The position numbers and the translations under genes are program-made. Below, piece after piece: positions 1-9,852 of a DNA stretch of 28,280 bases; position 1 is the stretch's first letter; each line of letters begins with the position of its first letter. The notes beneath the pieces are model-generated. The model did not search any database, was not told where the DNA came from, and worked only from the letters and a program-made list of their open reading frames with translations. This DNA comes from Porphyra umbilicalis (Eukaryota > Rhodophyta > Bangiophyceae > Bangiales > Bangiaceae), in NCBI GenBank assembly GCA_002049455.2, contig KV919295.1, forward strand, positions 1 to 28,280, given 5' to 3'.

Positions 1-498
1 GTCCACACCTAGAGACATATCACTCACAGATACACACCAGCACCTCCCCGTCTATCATACCATGACGGTCGACATGACGACGAGGGAAGATGTCACTACC
101 CAAAGCAGCTCAGTTGACGGATGCCTGGGACAAGTCTGAGGCCAGCGTGCACATGGCACCAAGGCGCCAACCGACGACAGAGCGTTCGGTGGGGGGGCGA
201 GGAGGGAGGTAGAACTGCAACAGGCTCGTAAGGTGTGGCACTGATAGTGACAGAGACGACGGAACATGACAGGGAGGGGGGAAGGAGTTTGGTGCGGAGG
301 TCGGCAGGGACTGGGAGAGCGGATCCGACGCGCCCGGGATGAGCCGCAGCCCTCCAGTCTCATGAGTGGCTGGCGCTCGGCCGAGGCCCACTAACTAGTT
401 TAAAAACTGGTTATTGGCCACCGAAAACATCGGATGAACTGGTTCGGCCGCGCAAACCAATTGAGGAACCCTACTTTGGGGTTGCCACAGAGATGGCG
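1..498. other. No gene supported
   Basis: Short open frames occur on the minus strand but they are proline- and serine-rich, overlap one another in different frames and contain no recognisable motif. Base composition is less extreme than in the rest of the window. I see no tRNA, rRNA or clear promoter here. Confidence 0.5.
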
Positions 499-594
499 TA
501 CAGCCGTTCTCCCAAAAATCCCGCACTCCATCAGTTTGGATTTGGAACTCTTTTGCAACTGATGGAGTGCGGGATTTTTGGGAAAACGGCTGTA
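499..594. mobile_element. 92-bp foldback element (MITE-like) with TA flanks
   Basis: Positions 501-536 and 557-592 are inverted copies of each other, 36 nt each with a single mismatch, separated by a 20-nt loop. The element starts CAGCCGTT, ends with its complement, and is flanked by TA on both sides (499-500 and 593-594), as expected for a TA target duplication. The outer part of the arm (CCGTTCTCCC then AAAATCCCGCACTCCA, one base different) matches the terminal inverted repeat of the 900-bp element at 7699-8598. The loop also matches the inner part of that repeat. It therefore looks like two transposon ends of the same family joined almost tail to tail. TA duplication is known for Tc1/mariner-type elements; that assignment is inference because no transposase is present. 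Confidence 0.65.
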
Positions 595-1470
595 TGACGC
601 ACCTACGTGGCGTCACGCGCGTGATTCAACGCACGGCTGAGCTGCGTGCCCAACACCGGCGTGGTCGCGGGAGGGATCCAGACTGCCGTGGCACGAGACG
701 TCCGCCAACCAGTAGGTGCGTCCGAAGACAAGCGGTCGAAATGCGGCGGTCTGCGGTGATTGACACCACCCTGACAGCGAAGCCCCCGCTGCATGCGCAA
801 CGAATGTCAACGCGCAACGCAGCATCCATGGGGACTCGCCCCGCTCTCGCGGGTCCCCACTGTCTGGATGAGAGGGCTGACGGCGAGATTCCCACGGTCC
901 AAGTCGACAGTCGCGCTTCGCGGCGGTTCAAATTCATGCAGTACTACACTACACTACAGTAGTGTCCGCACAACGACAGTGGAATAGGCGGCGCCACGTC
1001 AGGGCTGCCTGGGCATGATACGCAAGAGGCGCACAAGCAGCGCACAGCGGCAGCAGCAACCGGCATCTGCGACTTACACAACTTGAACACGTTCGAATTA
1101 GAAGGGACACGATCATGAAAAAAAAAACCGTCGTGGCGAGGTGCTTTGATTGTTATCTTGGGCGAGCCGTAGAGAGCTCTACAGCTCGCTCAACAGAGTC
1201 GTCGAACTCGAGCCGAGTCAAGCCCGGCACAGCTGTGCCAGCTATGGCGAGCTCCGACTGCGGGTGAGTGAGCACCACACTCACCAGCTGCACCTCGGCA
1301 AGCCGTCCGCCCCGACGGGCGCCGAGCACCCTAGTAGCCGTCGACCGATGTCCTCTCTCGCACTGTCGCTTGGGGCAATGCGAAGAGACTGCTGGCCATT
1401 TTTCTGTTCCTGGTTCTCTTTCTTCTCGCGATGGTCCCAACTCAACCTGCCTCTGTCATAGCAGCTGCAG
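595..1470. other. No gene supported
   Basis: No frame here has a convincing start, composition or motif. Small features are a hairpin-like ACACTAC/GTAGTGT at about 949-963, a run of ten A at 1118-1127 and a 14-bp palindrome GGCACAGCTGTGCC near 1228. None is enough to name a function. Confidence 0.5.
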
Positions 1471-1474
1471 TACC

Positions 1475-1790
1475 CTCCTTCAACCCCGCCCCAAACAGGC
1501 ACCCACCGCTGCCGCGCTCGTACCGCCACCAGGACGCCCACCCGGAAAGCAACAATGTGCGCGGGCAGCCCCATACGTGGGGCCCGCCGCCGCCATCATT
1601 CCCAGCCCCAACCCTGCCGCCGTCGCCGACTCCAGGGGAGACGGCCACGGGCCAACGTCCACCATCGCCCCCCCCCGCCATCGTGACCGTTGTTGCTCTC
1701 CTTCCCACTACCGACGGGCGCGCGAGCACAGAGCAGCGCCGTGACGGAGCTCTTGACGTTGAGCAACTGTGGCTTGGTAAAAAACACGAG
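1475..1790 (-). pseudogene. Decayed copy of the 3' end of the 4295-6513 gene
   Basis: Read on the minus strand, this stretch gives three peptide blocks in the same order and spacing as the last ~320 bases of the plus-strand gene ending at 6513. LNVKSSVTALLCARAPVG here matches LDVKSTATALLYARSLVG there. VGPWP...TAAGL...MAAAG..YGAA is present in both. AFRVGVLVAVRARQRWVP matches GFRVAVRAAVRSRQRWVP. The three blocks lie in different frames, with one shift across the C/G run near 1671-1680 and another between the second and third blocks, so this copy cannot encode an intact product. No start or upstream body of the gene is seen. It sits about 110 bp beyond the stop of the SWIM/RING gene, on the same strand, and could be carried in that gene's 3' UTR. 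Several codons differ synonymously or conservatively, indicating an old duplication. Confidence 0.65.
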
Positions 1791-1903
1791 CTCCCGACAG
1801 CGCGCCCAAAAGCAACAGAAGTCCGTCCCCACCACCAGGAAGAGCATCCAACGACATCGCCCTCGAAAGTCGCACGTGAGGGCCGAGAGCGCGGCACCCG
1901 GCA

Positions 1904-3374
1904 TCAGCGCCGACGTGTGCGCTTGGCCTTGGGGGGCGACGGTGACGCGTCCTCCTCCTCATCGTCGTCAACGTCCACGGGCGCATCTGACACATCCGCA
2001 TCGTCGTCGCCGTCGCCGTCGTCGGTACCGTCGCTGTCGGACAGCTCCACATATTTGGGCGCCGGCCGCCGGCTGCTAGAGGCCCCGCTGGCCCGGGTGG
2101 TCCGCCGTGCGGGTGCCGCCGACTCGTTGACAGCCTCAGCCGTGGCCTTGGTCTTCGTCTGCCTCGTGGTGCGGCCCTTACCCTGTTTGCTGGCGGCGAC
2201 CACCTCCACCTCCGAGTCCGACTCGACCGGCGCCGCTTGCTTGGACGAGCTGCCCGCCGCAGCGGCCTTGCCCTTGCCCTTCCCCTTCCCCTTGGCGCTG
2301 CTCCCCGCCGGCGCGCTCTTCTTGGCTCGGCTCTTACGTTTAGGCGCGTCGCCCTCAGGCTCGGGCATGTAGTTCTCCAGATCAATCAGCCGCCCACGTC
2401 CGCCACCGCTGCGATCGAGCAAGAGGTTGCTCGGGGTGGCGGCGGCCGCCGGCGGCCCCCACGGCGCGCGGCAGTACACGCACGTCAGGGGCCCCGGCGA
2501 GCTGTCCTTCCACCGCTTGTGACAGTCGGCATGGACGCCACCGCCGCAGCCGCGGCGGCAGTACACGACGGCCGGGTCATCACTAGACGCCACCTCCCCA
2601 AACGCCTCGTAGCAGATTGGGCAGTCGTCCTCTGGGTCGGGGACCCGCGGCGGCACCGCCACCGCAGGGGCAGCGCCGCTCGACGAGCCAGCACCCGAAA
2701 AGTCACCAGCAATGGCACGCAGGCGATCGGCCAGCCCCTTGGGCGGCGTGTAGAACGGGTTGATGGCCGCAGAGTCGTTAGCAGCGGCGGCAGCCGTGAC
2801 CTCTGAATGAGTGAGGGGAGTTCGAGGCGGGGACAACGCAGACAAGAGGCGCTCCTTGGGGATGGCGAGGACACGAAGCAGGATGAAGAGGATGTGCTTG
2901 CAGGAAGCCTACAACATGGTGCCAAGAGTGACAACCAGAGAGCCGGCAGACGAAACAGGGAGCGAAACACGAAACAGAGCATGAGAGTCAGAGTGGGTCC
3001 TCAGCAGCCAAACACTAACCACAGGAACAACATGTAGCTGGCAGCTACCCAAAGGACGGACAAAAGAAAGGCAACGACGGCACCACACGGGGAGGTTCAT
3101 GACCACGTACACGTCGAAAGATGAAGTCTGGGCAGTTGCACTTGGCACCGATGCCGACGCTGCCCGCGTCCGACGCGGCCGACTCCTCCGTCGACAAGTT
3201 GATCGTGTACACCTTGCCAGAGAGGCCCGTGACGACAAAAGGCTGCAAGATGCCCGTGCCTTCAGAAACACGGCCCATGAAGAACATTCTTTCGGACGCC
3301 GCTCGGTCAAGGCGCTCCGCCATTTTGTCGGCCGTCGGGGGCTTGACGGCCTTGCCGGTGGCCGCACGGCCCAT
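1904..3374 (-). CDS. SWIM and RING zinc-finger protein, probable E3 ubiquitin ligase (ZSWIM2/MEX-like)
   Basis: Two exons, complement(1904..2908, 3111..3374), give 422 aa. The start at 3374 is the first ATG of the exon with a good Kozak context (A at -3, G at +4), behind a pyrimidine-rich leader. Residues 79-93 form a SWIM zinc motif CxCx9CxH (C79, C81, C91, H93), followed by a hydrophobic helix HILFILLRVLAIP that is typical after SWIM. A RING-type finger follows at about 184-234 (C184, C187, C205, C209, H214, C217, C231, C234) with the GCG..H..C...W pattern of ZSWIM2-like proteins. The remaining ~170 residues are low-complexity. They have Lys/Gly repeats, an acidic Asp/Glu block and a basic KRTRRR end, suggesting nuclear targeting. 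Family knowledge: SWIM-RING proteins act as ubiquitin ligases, with SWIM in protein or DNA contacts. The substrate is unknown. The gene is divergent from the gene at 4295. Confidence 0.85.
2909..3110 (-). other. Intron of the SWIM/RING gene
   Basis: On the minus strand the intron begins GTACGTGG after the codons for RR and ends TTGTAG before GCT TCC TGC. It is 202 bp and phase 0. Splicing restores the second half of the SWIM zinc motif (CKH), so the intron separates the CxC and CxH ligand pairs. This is the strongest single argument that the sequence is a spliced eukaryotic gene. Confidence 0.85.
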
Positions 3375-4294
3375 GATGGCGACGCAAGGCGGGCGTGCGC
3401 CGAAAAGGAGAAAAGAACGGGGGCGGGCAGCAAGGCGGAGGGGGGTAGCAAGGCGCGGGGGGGTAGCGTCGTGGAGGAAACGACTGCGGCGGGCGCGGGG
3501 GAACAACGGGGCACACACCGAGGAGGTGAACAGGCACGGTGCAGGTGGTCGGATTTGCGCGTCAACCAAACCAAGCACGGTGAAACTGGTGAAGTGACAG
3601 CGCACGAAGCTATCGTGCATCCACTCTTGTTCGCGCCAAGGTGCCGTCTGGCCGCAGCAAGTACCCAACTCCCTCACATCCCAATGGCCAAATTCTCCAT
3701 CATGGAGAATGTGGCCATGTATTCAGGGGCGGATGGCGCGAGGTGGCCACTTCCGACCACGAGCGGGACCGTTCCGCCCCGTCGCCTGTCAGCTGCCAAG
3801 TGCGCGGCAGCGCGCGCTTCGTCCCCGCACCCAGCGTCTCCCGCCCCTGGGGGGAGTGCGTCGGCGCACCCCTGCTCGCCGCCCGCATGCCCTTCACAAT
3901 GAGCACTGCCTCCCTCATCTGTCGGTAGATCCCGCCCCCTGGGGTGCACTCGCGCCTCGGCGGTTGCGGGCGGCTGCGCGGCGGGCGGGCGGGGCGTGCA
4001 GGCGACGGCGCCGCGGCCGCCGCCGCCGCGCCGGCGCGTCCGCGCGCCGACCGCGTCTGTGGGGACGGCGCCCCCGCGTCGGCCCGCCCGTCGACGGCGC
4101 GCCGCCACGCGGCAGACGCTCGCGGTGGGCGGCCGACTCGTGGCGGCGGCGCGGGGGCGGCACCCGTGTTGGTGGCCCCGACGGCCCCGACGGCCCTCCC
4201 CGTCTCACACGGTGGTCGGCAGCGCCGCCCCTGCCGCATCCCTGGGACGCTGCCGACGTGTATCCCCCCCCCCCCTTCCCCCCCCGCGGTCGCC
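3375..4294. promoter_or_regulatory. Divergent intergenic region with a 35-bp palindrome
   Basis: This ~920-bp region separates the minus-strand SWIM/RING start (3374) from the plus-strand start at 4295, so it should hold both promoters. Positions 3684-3700 and 3702-3718 are inverted copies (17-nt arms, one mismatch, 1-nt centre) built around ATTCTCCAT/ATGGAGAAT. Such a palindrome could bind a dimeric factor. Just before 4295 is a pyrimidine tract of C and T runs. No convincing TATA box was found. Open frames crossing the region on both strands look like GC-driven shadows. Confidence 0.4.
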
Positions 4295-6513
4295 ATGCTC
4301 CTCCCTGGCGCGCCCGCCAGCCGGCGGCGCCCCCCCGGCGGCGGCGGCGGCGGCGGCGGCACCCCGCTCCCCCGCCGCCTCCGCCGGTGGGCGCGGACCG
4401 CTGCCCACCGGGTGGCCGCCAAAGCCGGCCGCCCGTCGACGGTTGTGGGGGTGCTGTGGGCGGCCGCCGCGGCGGTCTCCCTCGCCACCCTCGTCGCCAT
4501 CCAAACGCGGGACGTGCGGGACGCGGAGGCGGTGCTCGCCGAGGAGGTGCTCGGGGAACTCCGCGCCCTCGCCGTCACCGCGTCGGCGGCGGCGGGGGGG
4601 GGGCTCTCCGTGGGGGGGGGGGGGCGCCCCCCGTGCCGCCCGACCCGTTGCCGGTGGGTGGCGGGGGGGTGGACGCGGACGCGGGGGTGGGCGCCGGCGG
4701 GGTGGCGGGGGGGGGGGGGGTGCCCCCGACGCGGCGGCGGGCAACGACGCAGAGGCTGCTGCCGTGGTGGGGGACGACGGGGTGGCGGTGGCCGGCGACG
4801 ACGCTGCGGGCGCCACGGCGGGTGAGCCGCAGGGTGCCGGCGGGGCGGCTGCTGCCGCCTTTGCGGGCGCGCCACCGCCCGCCACGGGCGGACAACAAGA
4901 TGACGGCACGCCCAACCCCCCCCCACGGGGTGGGGTCGGCCCCCCCCCCCCACTCGACGAGGTGCCCGACGCGGCCACCCTGTGCCCGTCACTGACGCCC
5001 GACACCCCCCCCCCCCCGGCGGGTCCGCGTGTGGCCTCCCCGCCTTGTCAGACGCGCCCGGCTTGTCGGCGCTCCTCTACCGCCACGTCGCCCGCCTGCA
5101 CGCCGAGGTGCTCACGTCGCCCACCGGCGCGATTCGGCTCAACCGGCGGTTTGACGCTGCGGCACGCGGCGGCGCCGCCGGCGGCGCCGCCGCCCGCCGC
5201 CGCCCGACCTTTTACCTCGAATTCCAACAGCACGGCGCCGACTTTGTCGCGGCGGGCCTCGCAACCGCCAACGTGACGCTCGTGCGCGCGGGGCTCTTCA
5301 CCCTCGACTGGGCGGTGCGCGCGCTGCGTGGCGTGGAGCGCTTTGAGGTCGGCGGCGGCGGGGACGCGCGGCACTCGGTGACGTTTTTGTTTGAGGCGGC
5401 GGCGCGTGCGGCGGTGCTGCTGCGCTCCCGGGGGGTGTGTGGCGCGTACCGGCGGCAGCGGCTCGAGCCGCTGCTGCGGCGGCTGGCGGTGTGGGCGCGG
5501 GACCCGCGGGGGGACAGCTTCAAGTACCAGGTACGTGGGGGGGGGGGAGGCCTTGGGTGCGCACTCGTCGGTGAACCGTGCGGTTGCTGGGGCTGGTTGG
5601 CGAACGAAAGCTGCTCGTGCTGGTCGTGTGTGCCGAGCAACGTGACTTGGTGGCCGACCGCGTGTAGGGTGCCATCTCTTGCTGGGCCTGCTGGTACTGA
5701 CCGCTTTTATTCTGACTTGGGTGGTTGTCTGTGCCTGTCCTGCACCCTGTGGATGGCCGCTCTCATACGCTCCGTGTCCCCTTTTTTTCCCCTTGCGCCT
5801 GTGACCCTTGCCCCTTCCCCCACCCCAGGCCCAGTTCACGCACCAGCTGTGGATCCGCTCGGCGACCTACGCCTACCTCACGGTCCTCTTCCCCTCGGAC
5901 GACGTGCTGCAGCCGCTCCTCGTCGCCGCCCACCGCGGCTACACGGCCGACGCGCTCGCCGGCCAAGACGTTCCGTCGGGGGTGTGGCGCGAAAAAGGGG
6001 CCTTTGACGCGCACTACCAGGGCGTCTCGACGCTCTACGCCGCCCGCGCGGCGGCGGCCACGGCCGACGCGCCCACCCGCGGGCGCATCGTGGCGGCGCT
6101 GGCGGCGGGGCTGCCGCGGCTGCTCGGCGCCATTGGCGCCGACGGGGGGATGAGCGTCGCCGGCTCCGCGCGCGTCGCCGTCGAGCGGTCGCGGGACGGC
6201 AAGCCCAAGACCCTCGACGTGAAGAGCACCGCCACAGCGCTGCTGTACGCGCGGTCGCTCGTGGGGGATGGGGAGGCGAGCGTCGACGGCGGCGGTGACG
6301 GCGGCGGCGACGGCGGGGGGGGGGGGGAGGGGGGGGGTGGTCGGCCCGTGGCCCATGCACCCCGGCTCGCCGACGGCGGCGGGGCTGGCGCCGGCGGTGA
6401 TGGCGGCGGCGGGGCGCAAGTACGGGGCCGCCCACACGGCCGGATTCCGGGTGGCCGTCCGCGCGGCGGTGCGGTCGCGGCAACGGTGGGTGCCGTGTGT
6501 CGGGGGGGGGTGA
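4295..6513 (+). CDS. Unrecognised membrane-anchored helix-rich protein; frame broken at homopolymers
   Basis: The start ATG at 4295 follows a C-rich leader. The first ~100 residues include a basic stretch and one hydrophobic segment (VVGVLWAAAAAVSLATLVAI), fitting a type II signal anchor. A Gly/Ala/Pro-rich linker follows, then a helix-rich domain from about 5040 (LSALLYRHVARLHAEVL... FYLEFQQHGADFVAAGL). An intron at 5531-5828 joins FKYQ to AQFTHQLWIRSATYAYL. The domain continues through VWREKGAFDAHYQGVSTLYAA and LDVKSTATALLYARSLVG to RSRQRWVPCVGGG and the stop at 6511-6513. The protein-like frame changes at about 4612-4624 (G run), 4702-4721 (G run), 5007-5020 (C run) and 6317-6345 (G runs). 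I read these as homopolymer miscalls or real decay. Total about 640 aa. The helical layout could suit an alpha/alpha-barrel fold, but I do not recognise the family. The decayed copy at 1475-1790 supports the C-terminal frame. Confidence 0.55.
5531..5828 (+). other. Intron of the 4295-6513 gene
   Basis: The donor is CAG|GTACGT at 5530/5531 and the acceptor is CACCCCAG|GCC at 5828/5829, behind a C/T-rich tract. The intron is 298 bp and phase 0. The flanking exons have strong GC-ending codon use and helix-like protein. The intron contains T-rich stretches and lower GC, unlike the exons. Confidence 0.75.
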
Positions 6514-7698
6514 CAGCGGCTGCTGCCGCAGCGGTGGCAGACGCGGTGTGGCTTTGGGCCGTCGTGGGGGGAAGGCAATGAAGGAAGGGAAAGAAAGCCG
6601 CCGATGCCTCTCCACCGCCATTGCCCGAGGCGCTCGTGTGGGGGTGGGGGTCGGTCGGGCGGTTCCCACGGTGCGAGGCGCGCGGCAGCGGCAGGGCACC
6701 TGCGTCCGTGCGGCGCGTGGTCGTCGTACGCACGCACCCGTGGGAAACGGCGCCGTGCACAGCGGTGCCGGCCGCGGCTCGGCTCGGTTTGAAACCATGC
6801 GCGCTGCTCGTTTTTTTTTTTTTTCATTGTCGTTTCTTTTTTCCTTGTCCTCTTGGTTTTGACTACGCGGACGCGCTTTTACGGTCGTCCTTTTCGCCGC
6901 TCTTGGCCGCCGCTGCCAGCGGCAGCGGCGGTGGCGGCGCCTGCCCGCCCGCCTGCGGCCGGCGGCCGGCGACGGCGGGTGCGGTGGTGGCGGTCGGCGT
7001 TGCCGCCGCCGTCGCCGCCGTCGCCGCCGCCGTCGTGGCGGCGGTGGCGGCGCCGCTGCCGGCCACGCGCCGCGGCGATGCGTGGCAGCGGCTCCGCGTG
7101 CGGCGGCGGCGCCCCGCGGCGGCGGTGGCGGCAGCGGTCGGCAGCGGTGGCGGTGGCGGCGGTCGGCCGCAACGCCGGTACCGCCGGCGAACCGCGCACG
7201 CAGGTCGCTGGCGCGCCGCGGCAGCGACGGGCAGGTGTCGTCGGCCCCGCTGCGTCGCCGCCGCCACGACCGTGACGGCGGCTCGGCCCGCGACCCGTCG
7301 GCGGGGGCCGCCCTCAGAGGGAGCCCCACGACCCGCGGCGGCACGCCCGCGGCGGCGACCGGCGGGCGGTGCGAGGCGCCCGCCACCGAGCCCGCCGCGC
7401 CGGTTCGCGGTGTCGCCCGTGCAAGGTGGTGGTGGGGGGGGGGGGGGGGACGTTGTGGACTTTGGGTGCGCGGGGGGCGGCGTGGGAGGACCTCGACGCT
7501 CCGGCGCAGTGCGTGCGGCGGCAGCGGGTGGCGACGGCGGGGGTAAAAGGGGGGGGTCGACTTGAGGAAGGGCCCTTGAACTGCAGGCTTTAGTAGTGGA
7601 CATTTACGCCCGCGGCGGCGGTGTCACGGCCTCGGCGGGTGCCGGGTATAATACGGCTGCGGTGGGTGACCCCCCGCATCCATACTCGGGCGGCTACA
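6514..7698. other. GC-rich low-complexity stretch, no gene called
   Basis: After the stop at 6513 the sequence has a run of 14 T at 6811-6824 and a T-rich patch to about 6860. It then becomes a GCC/GGC-rich stretch that is open in several frames on both strands. One plus-strand frame near 6960-7080 gives a long Ala/Val-rich hydrophobic run followed by TRRGDAWQRL, which could be a membrane segment. There is no good start, no splice pair I trust and no family match. A G run at about 7434-7450 breaks any frame. Confidence 0.35.
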
Positions 7699-7756
7699 GC
7701 CGTTCTCCCGAAAATCCCGCACTCCAACTGTTGCAAAAGAGTTCCAAATCGGCCTC
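7699..7756 (+). repeat. Left terminal inverted repeat
   Basis: This arm starts GCCGTTCTCCCG and is identical to the complement of 8541-8598. It shares its outer ~30 nt with the arms of the foldback at 501-592. Confidence 0.85.
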
Positions 7757-8540
7757 TGTGGTAGGCTTGTTGAGTGCGCCCCAATTTTTGGGGCGCTGGT
7801 GCATAATGCGCCCCTGAGCGCCCTTTGAGCGCTCAGTGCGCTCTGAGCGCCCCGCATGCGCCCGTTGTAGCACCCATGAACAATCAGGTAGCCCCCTCTT
7901 GTTCTTACGTTTTAACTGTGTTTCGTGGAAACTAGCGACCATCTGTGAATTTCTCCATACATGTGAAAGAAGGACTGTTGACGGTCATCCACAAGCCCCA
8001 ATGTGTCTGCGTGCCGCCCACAGCGGCAGCTCCTAAGGACAAACAAGAGAACAGCTGAATATGTTCCAGGTGGTGATGTAGACAACCAGACCGTCGGGCC
8101 ATGAGGACAAGAAACACACGCACACCATACACAGTCACGCCGACCTTCTCACGTCTGCAGCCTTGGCCAAGTATATATCCGTGCCAAAGATGTCTTGCAG
8201 TTGTGGGAGGTGGTTGAGAAGGATGCCGCTGCTCTGGCGCCAAGACGAGGGCCATCGCTGCTGCCATGGCCACCTCCCGACGGGCCCTTCCCGCCGTACC
8301 GCTGGGGCAGCTGCAGCCAGGGCTGCTGCGCCCATAGAGGCTGCAGACAGAGTCGTCGGGCACTCGGTCGACCACATAGTTAAAATCTTACGACAATTAT
8401 CATTCAGAGCGCCCACCAAAGTGCCCAGGAAACCGTGGGCGTTGGGCGCTCGAGCGCCCTCTGAGCGCCCATTGAGCGCCTAGAATGCGCCCAAAAAGAG
8501 CGCCCTGGGCGCACTCAACAACCCTACTCTGTGGGTCGTG

Positions 8541-8598
8541 GAGGCCGATTTGGAACTCTTTTGCAACAGTTGGAGTGCGGGATTTTCGGGAGAACGGC
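8541..8598 (-). repeat. Right terminal inverted repeat
   Basis: This is the perfect complement of 7699-7756. The base-for-base identity over 58 nt indicates recent activity or recent amplification. Confidence 0.85.
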
Positions 8599-8697
8599 AG
8601 TTCTTGATAATTGCTCAAAATGTCGATAGATTTGGTCGAGAACCAAAAAGCGGGCACATGCGTGTGGGGATATGCGCACGTCACGCACGACGCCACG

Positions 8698-9852
8698 CTA
8701 AAAGTGCTGCATGCGAAAAACCTCAACCTTCGCGAGGGGCAGGGCCGACACTAACGCTGCCGCCATCCGCCGCCGCTTCCCCACCCCATCGTCTGCAATG
8801 GGGGCGACCCCGAGTCGCACAAGGCGCAGCGTGTTTGCCGACGCCGCCACCAGTGGCGCGAGCATCGCGTCCAGCTGGGGCCCCGGCGGTATCCGCGCGG
8901 AGAGGTCCAGGTCGGTTAGCGAATGCGCCGCCCGCGACGCGGCAACAGTCGTGAGTAGCCAGCGCAGGAGTACCGCGTCGTCCGCCACCACGCCCGCTGG
9001 CATCGCCTCGTGACGAACATCCACCATGAGGGACCGCAAAGTGGCGGGTACCACCCACCCGGCGGTAATGGGCACGTTGGGCACGTCGAGCACGGCGCCC
9101 TGAGGGATGTTGCACACCAACGACAGAGCCTGAAGTTGCGGCAGCGGCGCCGCGGAATGCAGCAGTAGCGCGGGGAAGTCGGACAGGCATAGGCTTAGAT
9201 TCTTGACCCTCGTATTGGCGATCGGGTCGTCGAGCAGCCGCCACGCGGCGGTCACTGGCATCGTCGTATGGATGGAAAGCACCTCTGGAAGGTGATCGAC
9301 GCTTCGAAGTGCAACGATAATGGGGGTGACGCCGCCGCTCGACTTGGCCAGCTGCACGTTGACCATCGACCGGTTTGTCAAGACTGCGGCAAGGTCCTTG
9401 GCGGCTGGCATATTGATCTCGTCGCATGGAGGACAGATGCACAAGGAGGTCAAGTGGGGCAGCGCCCCACGGGCAAGTGCCCACGACACGCCCCAGCCAG
9501 GAAGGGGCGCATCCTGTAACTCTACTGCGGTAAGGCCCGGGCAAGCAGACGCGATGGCCGCTGCTGCGTCCTGGCCAAACAACACCGCGCTGGACAACCG
9601 CTGGAACCGCGCCAGAATCAAGTTGGTCATCGCCGGCAGGCGCCCGGCGGAGCGGAAGAGGCCCGCCAGTGAGTCCAGCGCGTCTGGCCGGAGCCTCAGG
9701 CTCAGGCAGATGACCGACGACGCGACACTCCGCAGGGCCACCGCCGCCGTGACTACCGCCTGGTGGTCCACGTCCATCAGTCTCAAGGTGCGGAGGCGGC
9801 CACCGCCGACTGCTTTGCGGCCGACGAGCACCGACGCCACCGCACCGCTGCC
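8698..9852 (-). pseudogene. 3' part of the interrupted F-box/LRR-like host gene
   Basis: This minus-strand segment encodes the C-terminal ~380 residues of a protein with repeated leucine-rich strand/helix units (LRTLRLMDV, SVICLSLRLRP, MTNLILARF, LTAVELQDA, HLTSLCIC, VKNLSLCLSD, LQALSLVC, LRSLMVDV, LTDLDLSARIPP), ending EVFRMQHF and a stop at 8698. No ATG begins this segment, because the upstream half lies beyond the copia insertion at 16176-16744. The two halves meet in the same frame if one copy of the 5-bp duplication (9848-9852) is ignored, giving a 572-residue ancestral protein. Known role of such proteins: leucine-rich repeats choose the substrate for an SCF ubiquitin ligase. This allele should be a loss-of-function allele, unless the element is spliced out or the tail has its own promoter. 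Confidence 0.75.
9848..9852 (+). repeat. Target site duplication of copia element 1, left
   Basis: CTGCC directly precedes the 5' LTR and recurs at 16176-16180 directly after the 3' LTR. Five bases is the usual length for Ty1/copia integration. Confidence 0.9.

Larger units (their letters stand above)
7699..8598. mobile_element. Non-autonomous DNA transposon, 900 bp, 58-bp perfect TIRs
   Basis: Positions 7699-7756 and 8541-8598 are perfect inverted copies (58 of 58). A second inverted pair, GTTGAGTGCGCCC at 7769-7781 and its complement at 8507-8519, lies just inside, so the termini extend imperfectly to about 90 bp. Clusters of GAGCGCCC-type motifs follow at about 7804-7860 and 8437-8505 and may be subterminal transposase sites. 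The interior (about 7870-8430) has no transposase and no convincing coding frame. The left flank is TACA and the right flank is AGTT, so the TA duplication seen in the related 92-bp element is not clear here. The right end lies 99 bp beyond the stop codon of the F-box gene. Confidence 0.75.

Noticed and set aside
922..932. GGTTCAAATTC as a tRNA or SINE B box
   Set aside because: No matching A box, cloverleaf or terminator is present around it.
567..962. Plus-strand frame of 131 codons
   Set aside because: It begins inside the foldback element and has Arg-rich composition without a motif.
6317..6345. Conserved programmed frameshift at the poly-G, since the decayed copy also changes frame there
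   Set aside because: The two copies shift by different amounts (one base in opposite senses), so the offset is not conserved; homopolymer error or indels explain it better.
7648..7656. TATAAT-like word as a bacterial promoter
   Set aside because: The window is eukaryotic and no gene follows before the TIR element.
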